A DNA stretch of 64,000 bases from Mucilaginibacter corticis (GCF_007558865.1 NZ_VLPK01000001.1:62001-126000); one strand, 5' to 3'. Numbered from the stretch's first letter, positions 46,408 through 54,850 are shown. The notes: generated by a model not told the origin, from the sequence alone. A program made the numbers and translations.

Positions 46408-47883
46408 CTATTTAGCCGCCAGCAATTTCTCTATGTCTGATTTTAAAGTGTCGTCGCCCGGGCGTTTAGCATTGGGGTCAAACACACGGCCTTGCCTATC
46501 AATCAGCAAATATCGCGGTATCCCATTGATTTGGAATTTGGCAGATATAGCATTGAAATCATTGTTACTAAGCAAAAAATGTTCTCCTTCAATACCCATT
46601 TCTGCGATTGCGGCTTTCCACGTTTTTTCTTCACATTGCACACCCAGGTAAAGAAAAACCACATCCTTACCGGCTAATGATTTGTGCAGCACTTTTGAAT
46701 TTGGCATTTCACCACGGCAGGGGCCGCACCAGGTTGCCCAAAAATCAACATAAACAACCTTACCGGTATATTTAGCCAGTATCTTATTAAATACACTATC
46801 GGCGGCAGTTTTAGGCACGATGTTTATTTGCGCCGCGGCCGGCAATTTTAAGTTGTTTAGCAGGTATACCCGGTCATTATAAACTTTTACAATATTGGTT
46901 TTAAACTGCGGTTGCACTACTGCTGCTTTGTATTTATCCAAATAAGCTTTAACAACATCAAGAGCACCAGACTGTGTAAGGTTATACAACACATTACTTA
47001 ATACGATATCTCTTTCTAAGCCCGAAGGTTCTTTTAAAAACAGATCTATTTGTTTATCAATCACATATGACACACCCAAGTTTTTGCGCGTGATATACCT
47101 GCCGTATTCATATACATAAGCGCCGTAATTTGATGAAATTGGCCCTTGTATATCTTCAAGATCTGCCTGCTTAATAAAATCAAAATAGCTATCGGGCACT
47201 TTAAAATTATTTTCATTTGTTTCATTACGGTATGGATGCAACCATAAGTAACGCAGCAAGTTGTTTAAATACTCATATTTTAAATCGACAGTTAACCAGC
47301 GTTTTGCAACCGCGCTCATACGGTGTTGCTTCAAATAATTGGCAAGAAAAATACTTTCTTTAGCATAACGGTCGGCCAAAAACTTTTTGTGTGTAAACGG
47401 GTCATTATCTTTTTCAGATTTCTCCATGATTTCATAACGCTTATACTTTTCACCACCGTAGCCCAGTGTAACATCGTTTTCTTTTGCATGCTGATAGGCA
47501 CGGGCTTCCCGGTTAGAATTTGCACCGTCACCATCAAACGTCATAGCTTCAAGATTATCGGCATCAAAATTTATTTGCATGTGGCTGCCGGGTTCAACTA
47601 AAAAAAGCTCAAGCTGGTTATTATACAGCAGCATTACATCCTGGGCACTTGTCTTTAAAAATGAAAGCTTGTAAGTTCCGTCAGGATTAATGTCGGCTAA
47701 ATAAGTTTGCTGTTTGCCAAATGCAAGGTCATTAACAACAATTCTCAAAGAGGAGGCTTTTTCTTTGTAAGCTTCAAACTTACCTACCTTACCGGTAAGG
47801 TAAACAGAATCTGTTTTAAGTATTTTTTGGCCATTAGCCGCTACAGTAAATGACAAGGCCAGGAACGTGATAAAGGTTTTCAT
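46408..47883 (-). CDS. TlpA-like thiol:disulfide oxidoreductase, exported
   Basis: 491 residues with a signal peptide ending VAANGQ. The N-terminal part (about 20-120) is a DUF4369-like beta domain, followed by a long helical middle region (about 130-340). The C-terminal thioredoxin-fold domain has VVYVDFWATWCGPCRGEM (WCGPC near residue 390) and the cis-Pro in GIPRYLLID. Members reduce or isomerise disulfides in the periplasm. It is monocistronic and convergent with nothing. Partner proteins are unknown. Confidence 0.85.
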   Translation of the reverse strand: MKTFITFLALSFTVAANGQKILKTDSVYLTGKVGKFEAYKEKASSLRIVVNDLAFGKQQTYLADINPDGTYKLSFLKTSAQDVMLLYNNQLELFLVEPGSHMQINFDADNLEAMTFDGDGANSNREARAYQHAKENDVTLGYGGEKYKRYEIMEKSEKDNDPFTHKKFLADRYAKESIFLANYLKQHRMSAVAKRWLTVDLKYEYLNNLLRYLWLHPYRNETNENNFKVPDSYFDFIKQADLEDIQGPISSNYGAYVYEYGRYITRKNLGVSYVIDKQIDLFLKEPSGLERDIVLSNVLYNLTQSGALDVVKAYLDKYKAAVVQPQFKTNIVKVYNDRVYLLNNLKLPAAAQINIVPKTAADSVFNKILAKYTGKVVYVDFWATWCGPCRGEMPNSKVLHKSLAGKDVVFLYLGVQCEEKTWKAAIAEMGIEGEHFLLSNNDFNAISAKFQINGIPRYLLIDRQGRVFDPNAKRPGDDTLKSDIEKLLAAK

Positions 47884-47964
47884 TTAGGATTTAGATTGGT
47901 AAACAAATATAACCATTAAACTAAGTGGTTAAATATTTATTGTAGCGAACATTAATCATATACA

Positions 47965-48534
47965 TTAGCTTACCCACAATAACGGAGTATATTTAAGCAA
48001 CCATTTCTTTCCTGGTCTTACATATATCCTTAACTGCCCTCCGGGACTCTTGCCCGATTCAAGGTAAAAGAAACAAACCGTATTGTTTCTTATAAAAATC
48101 GGTTTAGTAAAGGCGTAAATTCTATCGTCAAAATCTTTCAGGTCATAAAAAGATTGCCCGTTGTGTTCCTTTTTATACTTTTCTGTCCTTGCTTTACTTA
48201 CGGCGAATGATCTTTTTACGACATTATCTTTCCATGAAAAATCCTTCATTTTATCAAGTTCATTATTGATAAAGACCTTTTCCGACTGCGTCAAAATAAA
48301 CCAATCACTATCTTTCAATTTGCTTCTGTAATATCTAAACCCATCATATCTGTATAAGGTATCCTGGTTTATGGTTTCTTTGATCTGATCTATCCAGTAT
48401 GAACCTACCTTTTCAGTATACAAGATATGTTCCTTACCAATTACAAACCGGATAAATTTTTTATCGGCATGGCTTTGCGCATAGTTTATTTGGGCGACAA
48501 GAATTAAAGGCAACAAAAAATATAAATATCTCAT
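47965..48534 (-). CDS. Exported hypothetical protein
   Basis: 189 residues from the ATG at 48532-48534 (MRYLYFLLPLILVAQINYAQ), a clear signal peptide. The mature part is rich in Lys, Asp, Tyr and Phe, with strands such as KFIRFVIGKEHILYTEKVG and NTVCFFYLESGKSPGGQLRIYV. No known motif. AT-rich relative to carA. It lies 62 bp after the carA terminator on the same strand. Confidence 0.62.
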   Translation of the reverse strand: MRYLYFLLPLILVAQINYAQSHADKKFIRFVIGKEHILYTEKVGSYWIDQIKETINQDTLYRYDGFRYYRSKLKDSDWFILTQSEKVFINNELDKMKDFSWKDNVVKRSFAVSKARTEKYKKEHNGQSFYDLKDFDDRIYAFTKPIFIRNNTVCFFYLESGKSPGGQLRIYVRPGKKWLLKYTPLLWVS

Positions 48535-48561
48535 GCTAAACGGTTCAGGCAAATAAAGATA

Positions 48562-48597
48562 ACAAAAAGCCCCGCAAATTTACTTTGCAGGGCTTTG
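48562..48597 (-). terminator. Terminator of carA
   Basis: On the minus strand AAAGCCCTGCAAA pairs with TTTGCGGGGCTTT with one mismatch, followed by TTTTTGTT. It is 18 bp past the carA stop. Confidence 0.85.
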
Positions 48598-48614
48598 AAA
48601 CTCTTTAACTATTT

Positions 48615-49715
48615 TTATTGCATCAGCTTAATAAAATCATCAAACAGATAACGGCTGTCATGCGGGCCGGGAGATGATTCGGGGTGGTATTGTACCGAGA
48701 ATGCTTTTTTATCTTTTACACGGATACCTTCTATCGATTGGTCGTTCAGGTTTACGTGGGTGATCTCTACTTTTTCTGATGCCCGTACCGCCTCTGGTAC
48801 TACACCAAAACCATGGTTTTGCGAGGTAACCTCGCAATGGTTGATGATGATATTTTTTACCGGGTGGTTCAGTCCGCGGTGGCCGTTAAACATTTTTTTA
48901 GTTGGGATATCATTTGCCAAAGCCAGTAACTGGTGGCCTAAGCAAATACCGAACATCGGCTTATCGGCAGCTAAGATCTCTTTTACAGTTTCAACCGCGT
49001 ACGGCATGGCAGCAGGATCGCCGGGGCCGTTTGAGATAAAGTAACCGTTAGGCGCAAAATCTTTTTCCATTTCGGCAAAGGTGGTTTTGGCAGGATAAAC
49101 TTTACCATGTACGCCCCTGTCATCAAAATTACGCAGGATGTTCTTTTTAACACCCAGATCTAATACTGCTATACGATAAGGTGCGCCCTCTTCGCCAAAA
49201 GTATAGGTCTCTTTTGTAGTTACCTTTGATGATAATTCCAGTCCGTCCATTGATGGTACTTCTGCCAGTTTAGCTTTCAGTTCTTCAAGATCCAATATCT
49301 CTGATGATATGATGGCGTTCATAGCTCCTTTATCGCGGATATGGCGCACCAATTGACGGGTATCGATATCAGAAATACCTACAATATTTTGTTCCTGGAA
49401 ATAATCCTGGATCGACTCGTTAGCCTGTTTACGGCTGTAAGTAATGTTGTAGTTTTTACAAACCAGGCCGGCTATCTGGATATTGCCCGACTCTACCTCG
49501 GCATCGGCTATACCATAGTTGCCAATATGCGCGTTGGTTGCCACCATGATCTGCCCGAAGTATGACGGATCTGTAAAAATTTCCTGGTAGCCGGTCATCC
49601 CGGTATTGAAACATATTTCGCCGGTGGTGGTACCGATCTTTCCGGCAGCTTTGCCATGAAAAACTGTCCCGTCCTCTAACAATAAAACCGCCGGTAATTT
49701 GGTGAAATAAGTCAT
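48615..49715 (-). CDS. carA: Carbamoyl-phosphate synthase small subunit
   Basis: 366 residues from the ATG at 49713-49715. The frame extends 57 codons upstream, but those cross a -7 promoter box and do not resemble the family. N-terminal domain LPAVLLLEDGTVFHGKAAG, IGTTTGEICFNTGMTGYQEI, FTDPSYFGQI. C-terminal class-I glutamine amidotransferase with the nucleophile Cys in GICLGHQLLALA and the His/Glu pair in QYHPESSPGPHD. It supplies ammonia for carbamoyl phosphate in arginine and pyrimidine synthesis. carB is not in the window. Confidence 0.96.
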   Translation of the reverse strand: MTYFTKLPAVLLLEDGTVFHGKAAGKIGTTTGEICFNTGMTGYQEIFTDPSYFGQIMVATNAHIGNYGIADAEVESGNIQIAGLVCKNYNITYSRKQANESIQDYFQEQNIVGISDIDTRQLVRHIRDKGAMNAIISSEILDLEELKAKLAEVPSMDGLELSSKVTTKETYTFGEEGAPYRIAVLDLGVKKNILRNFDDRGVHGKVYPAKTTFAEMEKDFAPNGYFISNGPGDPAAMPYAVETVKEILAADKPMFGICLGHQLLALANDIPTKKMFNGHRGLNHPVKNIIINHCEVTSQNHGFGVVPEAVRASEKVEITHVNLNDQSIEGIRVKDKKAFSVQYHPESSPGPHDSRYLFDDFIKLMQ

Positions 49716-49818
49716 TTGTTTAAAAAAATTGAATGGTGAAAATTGCGGCTGGTCTGGTGCGATGCGCCGTAAAACTGGACTGGAAAAATGAAGTAAGAAA
49801 CTCCCTGGTTCACGGGTG

Positions 49819-49826
49819 CAAAAGTA
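49819..49826 (-). promoter_or_regulatory. -7 element TACTTTTG for carA
   Basis: Exact TAnnTTTG on the minus strand, giving a leader of roughly 100 nt before the carA ATG. The box abuts the inverted CCGAAAT repeat at 49834-49866. Confidence 0.45.
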
Positions 49827-49833
49827 GAAAAAT

Positions 49834-49866
49834 ATTTCGGATTTCGGAAGTTCGATTTCGGATTTT
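49834..49866 (-). repeat. CCGAAAT-word repeat, inverted copy
   Basis: Read on the minus strand: AATCCGAAATCGAACTTCCG then AAATCCGAAAT, one mismatch from the copy at 26157-26190. With the plus-oriented copy at 50519-50552 it brackets the zinc-ribbon gene. Confidence 0.7.
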
Positions 49867-49872
49867 TTGATG

Positions 49873-50472
49873 CTATCTCTTTTCAATCTCTGTGATAAGC
49901 TTCACAAGCTTCTCACGGTTTTTTCCTGCTTTAATCCAATTAGGTAATTTTTCGACCAAAGTCCAATGTGTACGGTCATTTCTTTCCCTTAAATCGGCAG
50001 AAATATATTTTTTTAAATATGCTAAGTGCTCGTAATTATATGCCCAAAAACTTTCTCCTCTAAATCCTTCTGACAACCACAGTGGTAAGCCAAAATATCT
50101 TTCAGTTGGCTTTCCTTCAACTATTTCTTTGTAGAACCACTCTATTGGTATATTCTTCGGTTTATAGCTATCAGTATTACCACACTGTAAACATCTTACA
50201 GCAATACTATCTTTCTTTTCATTTACTTTTTTCATACTCACATTTATTTCTGCAGCACAATGCGAGCAATGACATTTTAATTCAACTTTAAATGTTTGAT
50301 GCCTTCCTACCTGTGAATAAAAACAATTCGGACATTTTAACACCCTTTTGGAAAAATACGAGGAAGGATCTTCTTTAACTATTGTAGCTCGCTTTTCACA
50401 TTTTGGACATTTAACAAAGATTTCATGTTCAAAAAAGCTAACTCCCAAATTTTCGTCTTGAAATCTATTCAT
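49873..50472 (-). CDS. Zinc-ribbon protein, unknown function
   Basis: 199 residues. Two zinc-ribbon-type cysteine sets: CPKC (about 22-25) with CPNC (about 47-50), and CHCSHC (about 67-72) with CLQC (about 94-97). The C-terminal part (about 105-199) is helical with GLPLWLSEGFRGESFWAYNY, EHLAYLKKYISADLRERN and IKAGKNREKLVKLI. Two ribbons plus a basic helical tail suggest nucleic-acid binding. It is noticeably AT-rich beside carA and panB and is bracketed by inverted copies of a short repeat, which fits acquisition by transfer. Not recognised as a named family. Confidence 0.68.
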   Translation of the reverse strand: MNRFQDENLGVSFFEHEIFVKCPKCEKRATIVKEDPSSYFSKRVLKCPNCFYSQVGRHQTFKVELKCHCSHCAAEINVSMKKVNEKKDSIAVRCLQCGNTDSYKPKNIPIEWFYKEIVEGKPTERYFGLPLWLSEGFRGESFWAYNYEHLAYLKKYISADLRERNDRTHWTLVEKLPNWIKAGKNREKLVKLITEIEKR

Positions 50473-50518
50473 TGTTATTAATGCTTATAATAGCGTTGAA
50501 TATAGTATTTGAAATTAT

Positions 50519-50552
50519 AAATCCGAAATTGAACATTCGAAATTCGAAATTA
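50519..50552 (+). repeat. CCGAAAT-word repeat, copy 3
   Basis: AAATCCGAAATTGAACATTC then GAAATTCGAAATT, a diverged plus-strand copy directly upstream of the zinc-ribbon gene start. Confidence 0.65.
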
Positions 50553-50713
50553 AAATCCGCTCAATTTTTCGTATTTTTGTTATAGTCGTTCCTTCACAGA
50601 TCAGTTTATTTTTTTCCATACCAAGTGCTTTTGCCGTACAAAAGCGAAATGGGGATAACCCTACCCACAAAATCATCAAATATCTGATAAACAATTATTT
50701 ACACAGAAATTCT

Positions 50714-50881
50714 ACTACCGGCATAACACCGGACACCCGATAAACGATAAAAATTACTACCGGCAAAAGTACCGATACCCGATAAATGCCCTTTTTTACT
50801 ACCGGCAAAACCGGGGATACCGGAAAAATTGCAAAAATTACTACCGGCTAAAGCTTGTATACCGGTAATAGCCGGCCTTTA
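50714..50881. repeat. Tandem repeat, four units of exactly 42 bp
   Basis: Units begin at 50714, 50756, 50798 and 50840, each with ACTACCGGC and most with ACCGG/ATACC and CGATAAA words. Spacing is exactly 42 bp and the units are diverged. CCGG palindromes recur within units. It lies in the 497-bp gap before panB, between two CCGAAAT repeats. One frame on each strand is open through the array but has no start codon. Confidence 0.8.
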
Positions 50882-50895
50882 ATCTACGAGAGATC

Positions 50896-50930
50896 AAATC
50901 CGAAATCGAACATCCGAAATTCGAAATCAA
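50896..50930 (+). repeat. CCGAAAT-word repeat, copy 4
   Basis: AAATCCGAAATCGAACATCC then GAAATTCGAAATC. It ends just before the panB -7 box at 50937. Confidence 0.7.
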
Positions 50931-50936
50931 AAATAC

Positions 50937-50944
50937 TACCTTTG
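50937..50944 (+). promoter_or_regulatory. -7 element TACCTTTG for panB
   Basis: Exact TAnnTTTG, 25 bp before the panB ATG. The region where a -33 box would lie is inside the CCGAAAT repeat and has no TTG. Confidence 0.55.
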
Positions 50945-50969
50945 CCTTACTGATAAATCAGATCTGACT

Positions 50970-51785
50970 ATGTCTGTTCATAAAGAAGTTAAAAGAATTA
51001 CCACCCGCACCCTGCAGGAGATGAAAAGCCATGGCGAAAAGATTGCCATGCTTACCGCCTACGATTACTCGATGGCTACCATTGTTGACGCTGCCGGGAT
51101 GGACATTATACTGGTAGGCGACTCGGCATCAAATGTGATGGCGGGCCACGAAACCACGCTGCCAATCACGCTTGACCAAATGATCTACCATGCTTCGGCA
51201 GTTGTACGCGCAGCAAAGCGCGCGCTGATCGTGGTCGACCTGCCTTTTGGCACCTACCAGGGCAACTCGAAAGAGGCGCTAAGTTCGGCCATCCGCATCA
51301 TGAAGGAATCCGGCGCACACGCGGTAAAGATAGAAGGCGGTATTGAGATAGCTGAGTCGGTAAGCCGCATCCTTACAGCCGGCATCCCGGTTATGGGGCA
51401 TTTGGGTTTAACGCCGCAGTCTATCTATAAATTTGGCACCTACACCGTACGCGCCAAAGAAGAAGCCGAAGCACAAAAGCTAAGAGAAGACGCGCTGAAG
51501 CTACAGGAACTGGGCTGCTTTGGCGTAGTGTTAGAGAAGATCCCGGCACAGCTGGCAAAAGAGGTGTCCGAGAGCTTGTTCATCCCTACCATCGGCATAG
51601 GCGCAGGTCGCCATTGTGATGGGCAGGTATTGGTGATCCACGATATGCTGGGCATCAACAAGGGCTTTAAGCCCCGCTTTCTGCGCCAGTACGCCAACTT
51701 GAGTGAGGTAATGAACGGCGCGATCAAAAACTATGTAAGCGACATAAAGGCAAAGGAATTCCCGAGCGAGACGGAGCAATATTAG
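50970..51785 (+). CDS. panB: 3-methyl-2-oxobutanoate hydroxymethyltransferase
   Basis: 271 residues, standard length. It makes ketopantoate from alpha-ketoisovalerate and 5,10-methylene-THF for pantothenate and CoA. Motifs: [38 protein letters not shown] with metal-binding Asp, HAVKIEGG with the substrate lysine/Glu, [15 protein letters not shown], and [18 protein letters not shown]. It is transcribed rightward with the RluA-type gene behind it (81-bp gap made of a word repeat). Confidence 0.97.
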   Translation: MSVHKEVKRITTRTLQEMKSHGEKIAMLTAYDYSMATIVDAAGMDIILVGDSASNVMAGHETTLPITLDQMIYHASAVVRAAKRALIVVDLPFGTYQGNSKEALSSAIRIMKESGAHAVKIEGGIEIAESVSRILTAGIPVMGHLGLTPQSIYKFGTYTVRAKEEAEAQKLREDALKLQELGCFGVVLEKIPAQLAKEVSESLFIPTIGIGAGRHCDGQVLVIHDMLGINKGFKPRFLRQYANLSEVMNGAIKNYVSDIKAKEFPSETEQY

Positions 51786-51786
51786 G

Positions 51787-51866
51787 TTGCAGCCCATGGT
51801 CGATAGTCAATAGACCATGGCAAAAACAACTATGGACTATGGACCATAGACTATCGACTAAACACT
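51787..51866. repeat. Reiterated CTATGGAC/GATAGTC word tract
   Basis: The whole panB-rluA gap consists of repeats of CCATGGTCGATAGTC and CTATGGACTATGGACC words in both orientations, giving overlapping inverted repeats (for example 51796-51808 against 51848-51858). Confidence 0.6.
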
Positions 51867-52589
51867 ATGGCACGACCTGAATTTCATTATACCAGCTATG
51901 ATATTACCGATAAGGATGTTCTTTATGAGGACAATCACCTTATTGCCATAAATAAACGTGCCGGCGATATTGTACAGGTTGATGATACAGGCGATGAATC
52001 GCTGGACGAAAAGGTAAAGAAGTATATCGCCAAAAAATACGATAAGCCCAATGGCGCTTTCTTAGGTGTGGTACACCGTTTGGACAGGCCTGTTAGCGGC
52101 GTCATCTTATTTGCCAAAACCAGCAAAGCTTTAGATAGGATCAACAAAATGTTTAAGGCCCGCGAGATGCATAAAACCTATTATGCTGTATTGCGCAAAC
52201 GCCCCTATCCTGAAGCAGGCACACTGGTGCATTACCTTGTGAAGAACCCACAGAAGAACGTAACCAAAGCCCATGACCGCGAAGTACCAGGCAGTCTGCG
52301 ATCTGAACTAAACTACAAACTAGCTGGCGAACTGGACGGTTACTATTTAATAGAAGTTGACCCAATAACCGGCCGCCCCCACCAGATCAGGGTACAGCTA
52401 TCAACTTTAGGCACACCTATAGTTGGCGATAATAAATACGGCTATCCCCGCGGCAGCCTGCGCAAAAGCATCTGCCTGCATGCAAGAAGGCTACAGTTTA
52501 TCCATCCCATAAAAAAAGAACCGATACTGATAACCGCGCCGGTACCTAAAGACGGATTTTGGGAGAGGTTTGAGGGGATGATGGGGTAG
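51867..52589 (+). CDS. RluA-family pseudouridine synthase
   Basis: 240 residues, the short form without an S4 domain. Catalytic motif GVVHRLDRPVSGVILFAKT carries the invariant Asp; other landmarks are LYEDNHLIAINKRAGDIVQ, TYYAVLRK, and GRPHQIRVQLSTLGTPIVGD. It isomerises uridine in rRNA or tRNA; which site is not evident. It is probably read from the panB promoter or its own. Confidence 0.9.
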   Translation: MARPEFHYTSYDITDKDVLYEDNHLIAINKRAGDIVQVDDTGDESLDEKVKKYIAKKYDKPNGAFLGVVHRLDRPVSGVILFAKTSKALDRINKMFKAREMHKTYYAVLRKRPYPEAGTLVHYLVKNPQKNVTKAHDREVPGSLRSELNYKLAGELDGYYLIEVDPITGRPHQIRVQLSTLGTPIVGDNKYGYPRGSLRKSICLHARRLQFIHPIKKEPILITAPVPKDGFWERFEGMMG

Positions 52590-52611
52590 AAATAAATTTG
52601 ATTTTTATTCG

Positions 52612-52619
52612 TATTTTTG
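52612..52619 (+). promoter_or_regulatory. -7 element TATTTTTG for the ParE-type module
   Basis: Exact TAnnTTTG, 27 bp before the ATG at 52647, identical to the box before the nucleotidyltransferase module at 45364. Confidence 0.4.
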
Positions 52620-52646
52620 ATTAAGTTACAATTTTAATTTACAGTC

Positions 52647-52877
52647 ATGAACCTGCAATTTATATCAGACAGCACCGGTAAAACAACAGGAGTATATATT
52701 CCTATTAAAGAGTGGAATGAGTTAAAAAGCAAGTTTAAGGGAATTGAGCAAGAAGGAATTAATATTCCAGACTGGCATATTAATTTGGTTAGAAAACGAA
52801 ACGAAGATTATAAAAGCAATCCCGATAACAGTATTAGCTTTGATTTAGCAATTGATGATATTGAGCGCGATTTGTAA
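52647..52877 (+). CDS. Antitoxin of a ParE/RelE-type module
   Basis: 76 residues. The N-terminal MNLQFISDSTGKTTGVYIPI followed by KEWNELKSKF forms a short beta-hairpin and helix like the PHD/addiction-module antitoxins of Bacteroidota. The acidic C-terminal part (SISFDLAIDDIERDL) would bind the toxin. Its stop overlaps the toxin ATG by one base, the usual arrangement for antitoxin-first pairs. Confidence 0.78.
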   Translation: MNLQFISDSTGKTTGVYIPIKEWNELKSKFKGIEQEGINIPDWHINLVRKRNEDYKSNPDNSISFDLAIDDIERDL

Positions 52878-53191
52878 TGTACAAGGCTATCATTTTACCT
52901 CCTGCCAAATTAGATATTAAAGAGGCGGCAACCTGGTATAACGGCAAGCAAAACGGACTTGGTAAAAGATTTACAACCGAGGTTCGTCAAAAAGTTAATC
53001 ACCTTAAGCAAGATCCTTTTATATCTGTAGTTAGATATGACGATGTACGAACTGCCGTTTTAGAGGTATTTCCATTTATGATTCACTACAGTGTTAATGA
53101 CAAGGATAATCTAATAGTTATTTTAGCCGTGCTTCATACTAGTAGAAATCCTGATATTTGGAAAGTTGAGCGTGATGTATCTGATGAATAG
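52877..53191 (+). CDS. RelE/ParE-superfamily toxin
   Basis: 104 residues. Family pattern MYKAIILPPAKLDIKEAATWYNGKQNGLGKRF, then VRYDDVRTAVLEVFPFMIHYSV and VILAVLHTSRNPDIW. The sequence type is nearer ParE (gyrase inhibitor) than ribosome-dependent RelE, but the class cannot be decided here. Translationally coupled to the antitoxin. It is convergent with the dehydrogenase gene across 5 bp. Confidence 0.85.
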   Translation: MYKAIILPPAKLDIKEAATWYNGKQNGLGKRFTTEVRQKVNHLKQDPFISVVRYDDVRTAVLEVFPFMIHYSVNDKDNLIVILAVLHTSRNPDIWKVERDVSDE

Positions 53192-53196
53192 ACTTA

Positions 53197-54186
53197 TCAG
53201 AAGCTCTTAACCTCATTCCAAATCCGTTCATCAACCAACACACCCTCTTTCAAATTTCTTTTACGGGTCTTTAAAGTATTCTCGCCGGGATAAGAAACTG
53301 CTTTATCAGCATCAGCCAGTTTGCTGCTTTTTGTAAAATTTAAGATCTCTTCGATCAGGCCATCCGTCTGCTGGCCTGATTGTGGTTTAATGGCTATAAA
53401 CACCTGCGACACGCCAAACTCCATCCCCTGCCCGGTAATTTGCTTTACCGATTTGCCCTGGCTCAGGATAGTTGCCAGCAGGTCAAGCACCATAGTCAGG
53501 CCCGAGCCTTTCCAAAACCCGATGGGCAACACCCGCTTTGAGTCGAGAATAGCTGTTGGGTCAGTACTTAAATTACCTTCATTATCATATCCGCCGGGAA
53601 CAGGTAGCTGTTCGCCATAACTTTGGTACTGTAGTATTTTACCTATTGAGAATTGAGAAATGGCCATATCCAACACCACATGCCCGCCTTTGCGCGGCAC
53701 TGAAATTACCAAAGGGTTATTACCTAAAGTTGGCGTAGTGCCATCCGAAGGAGCTACATTGGCTATAGTATTAGTAAAGTTAATGCCAATGTAACCGGCA
53801 TCAGCCGCTTGCCAGCCGTAAGTACCACCGCGCATCCAGTGGTTAGTATTCCGGATAGCTACGCAACCTATCCCGTTATCTTTAGCAAGGCTGATAGCTC
53901 TGTCCATACAAAAAAGGGCGTTGATAATACCTGGCGCCAGGTTACCATCCCATTGCTCTAAAGCGCCAAATGCATTTATCAAAGTTGGTTGGTTATGCGC
54001 TTTGATCACACCCTCTTTGATATACCTTACAAACGTAGGGAAACGATTAAGCCCGTGCGTATAAACACCGTCGCGACTGTTTTCTGCAAAAACCTGCGCG
54101 CATAAGTCAGCTTTATTTGTTGGGAAATCAAGTTTAATCAAGACCCTGTTAAACTCGGCTTTTAGTTCTTCAAAAGGTATCCGCAT
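53197..54186 (-). CDS. Ldh/DlgD-family NAD(P)H-dependent dehydrogenase (2,3-diketo-L-gulonate reductase-like)
   Basis: 329 residues from the ATG at 54184-54186 (MRIPFEELKAEFNRVL); the longer frame adds 19 non-family codons. The malate/L-lactate dehydrogenase type-2 fold shows SRDGVYTHGLNRFPTFVRYI with the catalytic His, AIRNTNHWMRGGTYGWQAA and GINFTNTIANVAPSDG, the latter two close to YiaK/DlgD. It reduces 2-oxo acids, possibly from ascorbate or gulonate breakdown. No other pathway genes are nearby. Confidence 0.87.
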   Translation of the reverse strand: MRIPFEELKAEFNRVLIKLDFPTNKADLCAQVFAENSRDGVYTHGLNRFPTFVRYIKEGVIKAHNQPTLINAFGALEQWDGNLAPGIINALFCMDRAISLAKDNGIGCVAIRNTNHWMRGGTYGWQAADAGYIGINFTNTIANVAPSDGTTPTLGNNPLVISVPRKGGHVVLDMAISQFSIGKILQYQSYGEQLPVPGGYDNEGNLSTDPTAILDSKRVLPIGFWKGSGLTMVLDLLATILSQGKSVKQITGQGMEFGVSQVFIAIKPQSGQQTDGLIEEILNFTKSSKLADADKAVSYPGENTLKTRKRNLKEGVLVDERIWNEVKSF

Positions 54187-54290
54187 AGAGCAAATATAGC
54201 TGCTAATAAAATAATACTGATTTAAAACAGTTATAATTGCCACAGGTTAGTTATCCATAACCGTTAATTTTTATTTTTGCTGTCAGTTAA

Positions 54291-54794
54291 ATGAAACACA
54301 AATCACTATATCTAATTATAACAGCGTTAATATTAACGGGGCTATTTATCAATTCCTGTAAAAAAGACAAACAGGATTCTATAGCAATAACCTTGTCGGC
54401 GGGGAACTGGCAATTATCATCAGTAAGGGTAACTACCACTGTTGGTGATACGATAAAACTGGATACAACCTATAATACTGTATGCGATTCGCCCCAAGTG
54501 CTTAAATTTAATTTAGATAATACCTGTACCTACAAAAATTTCAATTGTGTAAAGCAGCCAACTGCCGTTGGGCACTGGAGTTTAACGCCAAACCGCCTCT
54601 TTTTAAACTGCGATATAGTTTGCAAGGACACAACGGCAACCGGTACTTCAAAGCCGTTTAGCTATGCGCAGATCTTTAACGCGGGCGATTATTCGCTGGT
54701 ATTAATAACCGGGGATATACAAAACTTTGTAAGCAGCAAAAAGCGTACAGTTTTGCGGTATGGCTTTATTAAGCAAAAAACTGCGGTACAATAG
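54291..54794 (+). CDS. Lipoprotein, lipocalin-like/DUF5004-type, hypothetical
   Basis: 167 residues. Lipobox FINSC (Cys at 23) followed by KKDKQD. The mature part is a small beta-barrel pattern with GNWQLSSVRVTTTVGDTI, LKFNLDNTCTYKN and GHWSLTPNRLFLNC, typical of the lipocalin-like lipoproteins common in this phylum. Four additional cysteines may form disulfides. It is divergent from the dehydrogenase gene and 56 bp before purN. Function unknown. Confidence 0.72.
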   Translation: MKHKSLYLIITALILTGLFINSCKKDKQDSIAITLSAGNWQLSSVRVTTTVGDTIKLDTTYNTVCDSPQVLKFNLDNTCTYKNFNCVKQPTAVGHWSLTPNRLFLNCDIVCKDTTATGTSKPFSYAQIFNAGDYSLVLITGDIQNFVSSKKRTVLRYGFIKQKTAVQ

Positions 54795-54850
54795 TAATTA
54801 ATTTTAGTAAAGCTTTATATTTGGGTCGTAACTAACTCTCTTTCGCAGTT

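Noticed and set aside
49716..49886. 57-codon N-terminal extension of carA
   Set aside because: It crosses the -7 promoter box at 49819-49826, overlaps the next gene's end and does not resemble the family; the ATG at 49715 starts the known domain.
50659..50878. Open frame through the 42-bp array on the plus strand, and a similar one on the minus strand
   Set aside because: Neither has a start codon between its bounding stop codons; 42 is a multiple of three, so an open frame in one unit tends to stay open in all.
50714..50881. Possible CRISPR array
   Set aside because: Units are directly adjacent with no unique spacers and are diverged, and no cas gene is near.
50473..50969. Possible tRNA or riboswitch upstream of panB
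   Set aside because: I could not fold a cloverleaf or recognise an aptamer core; the gap is explained by repeats and a -7 box.
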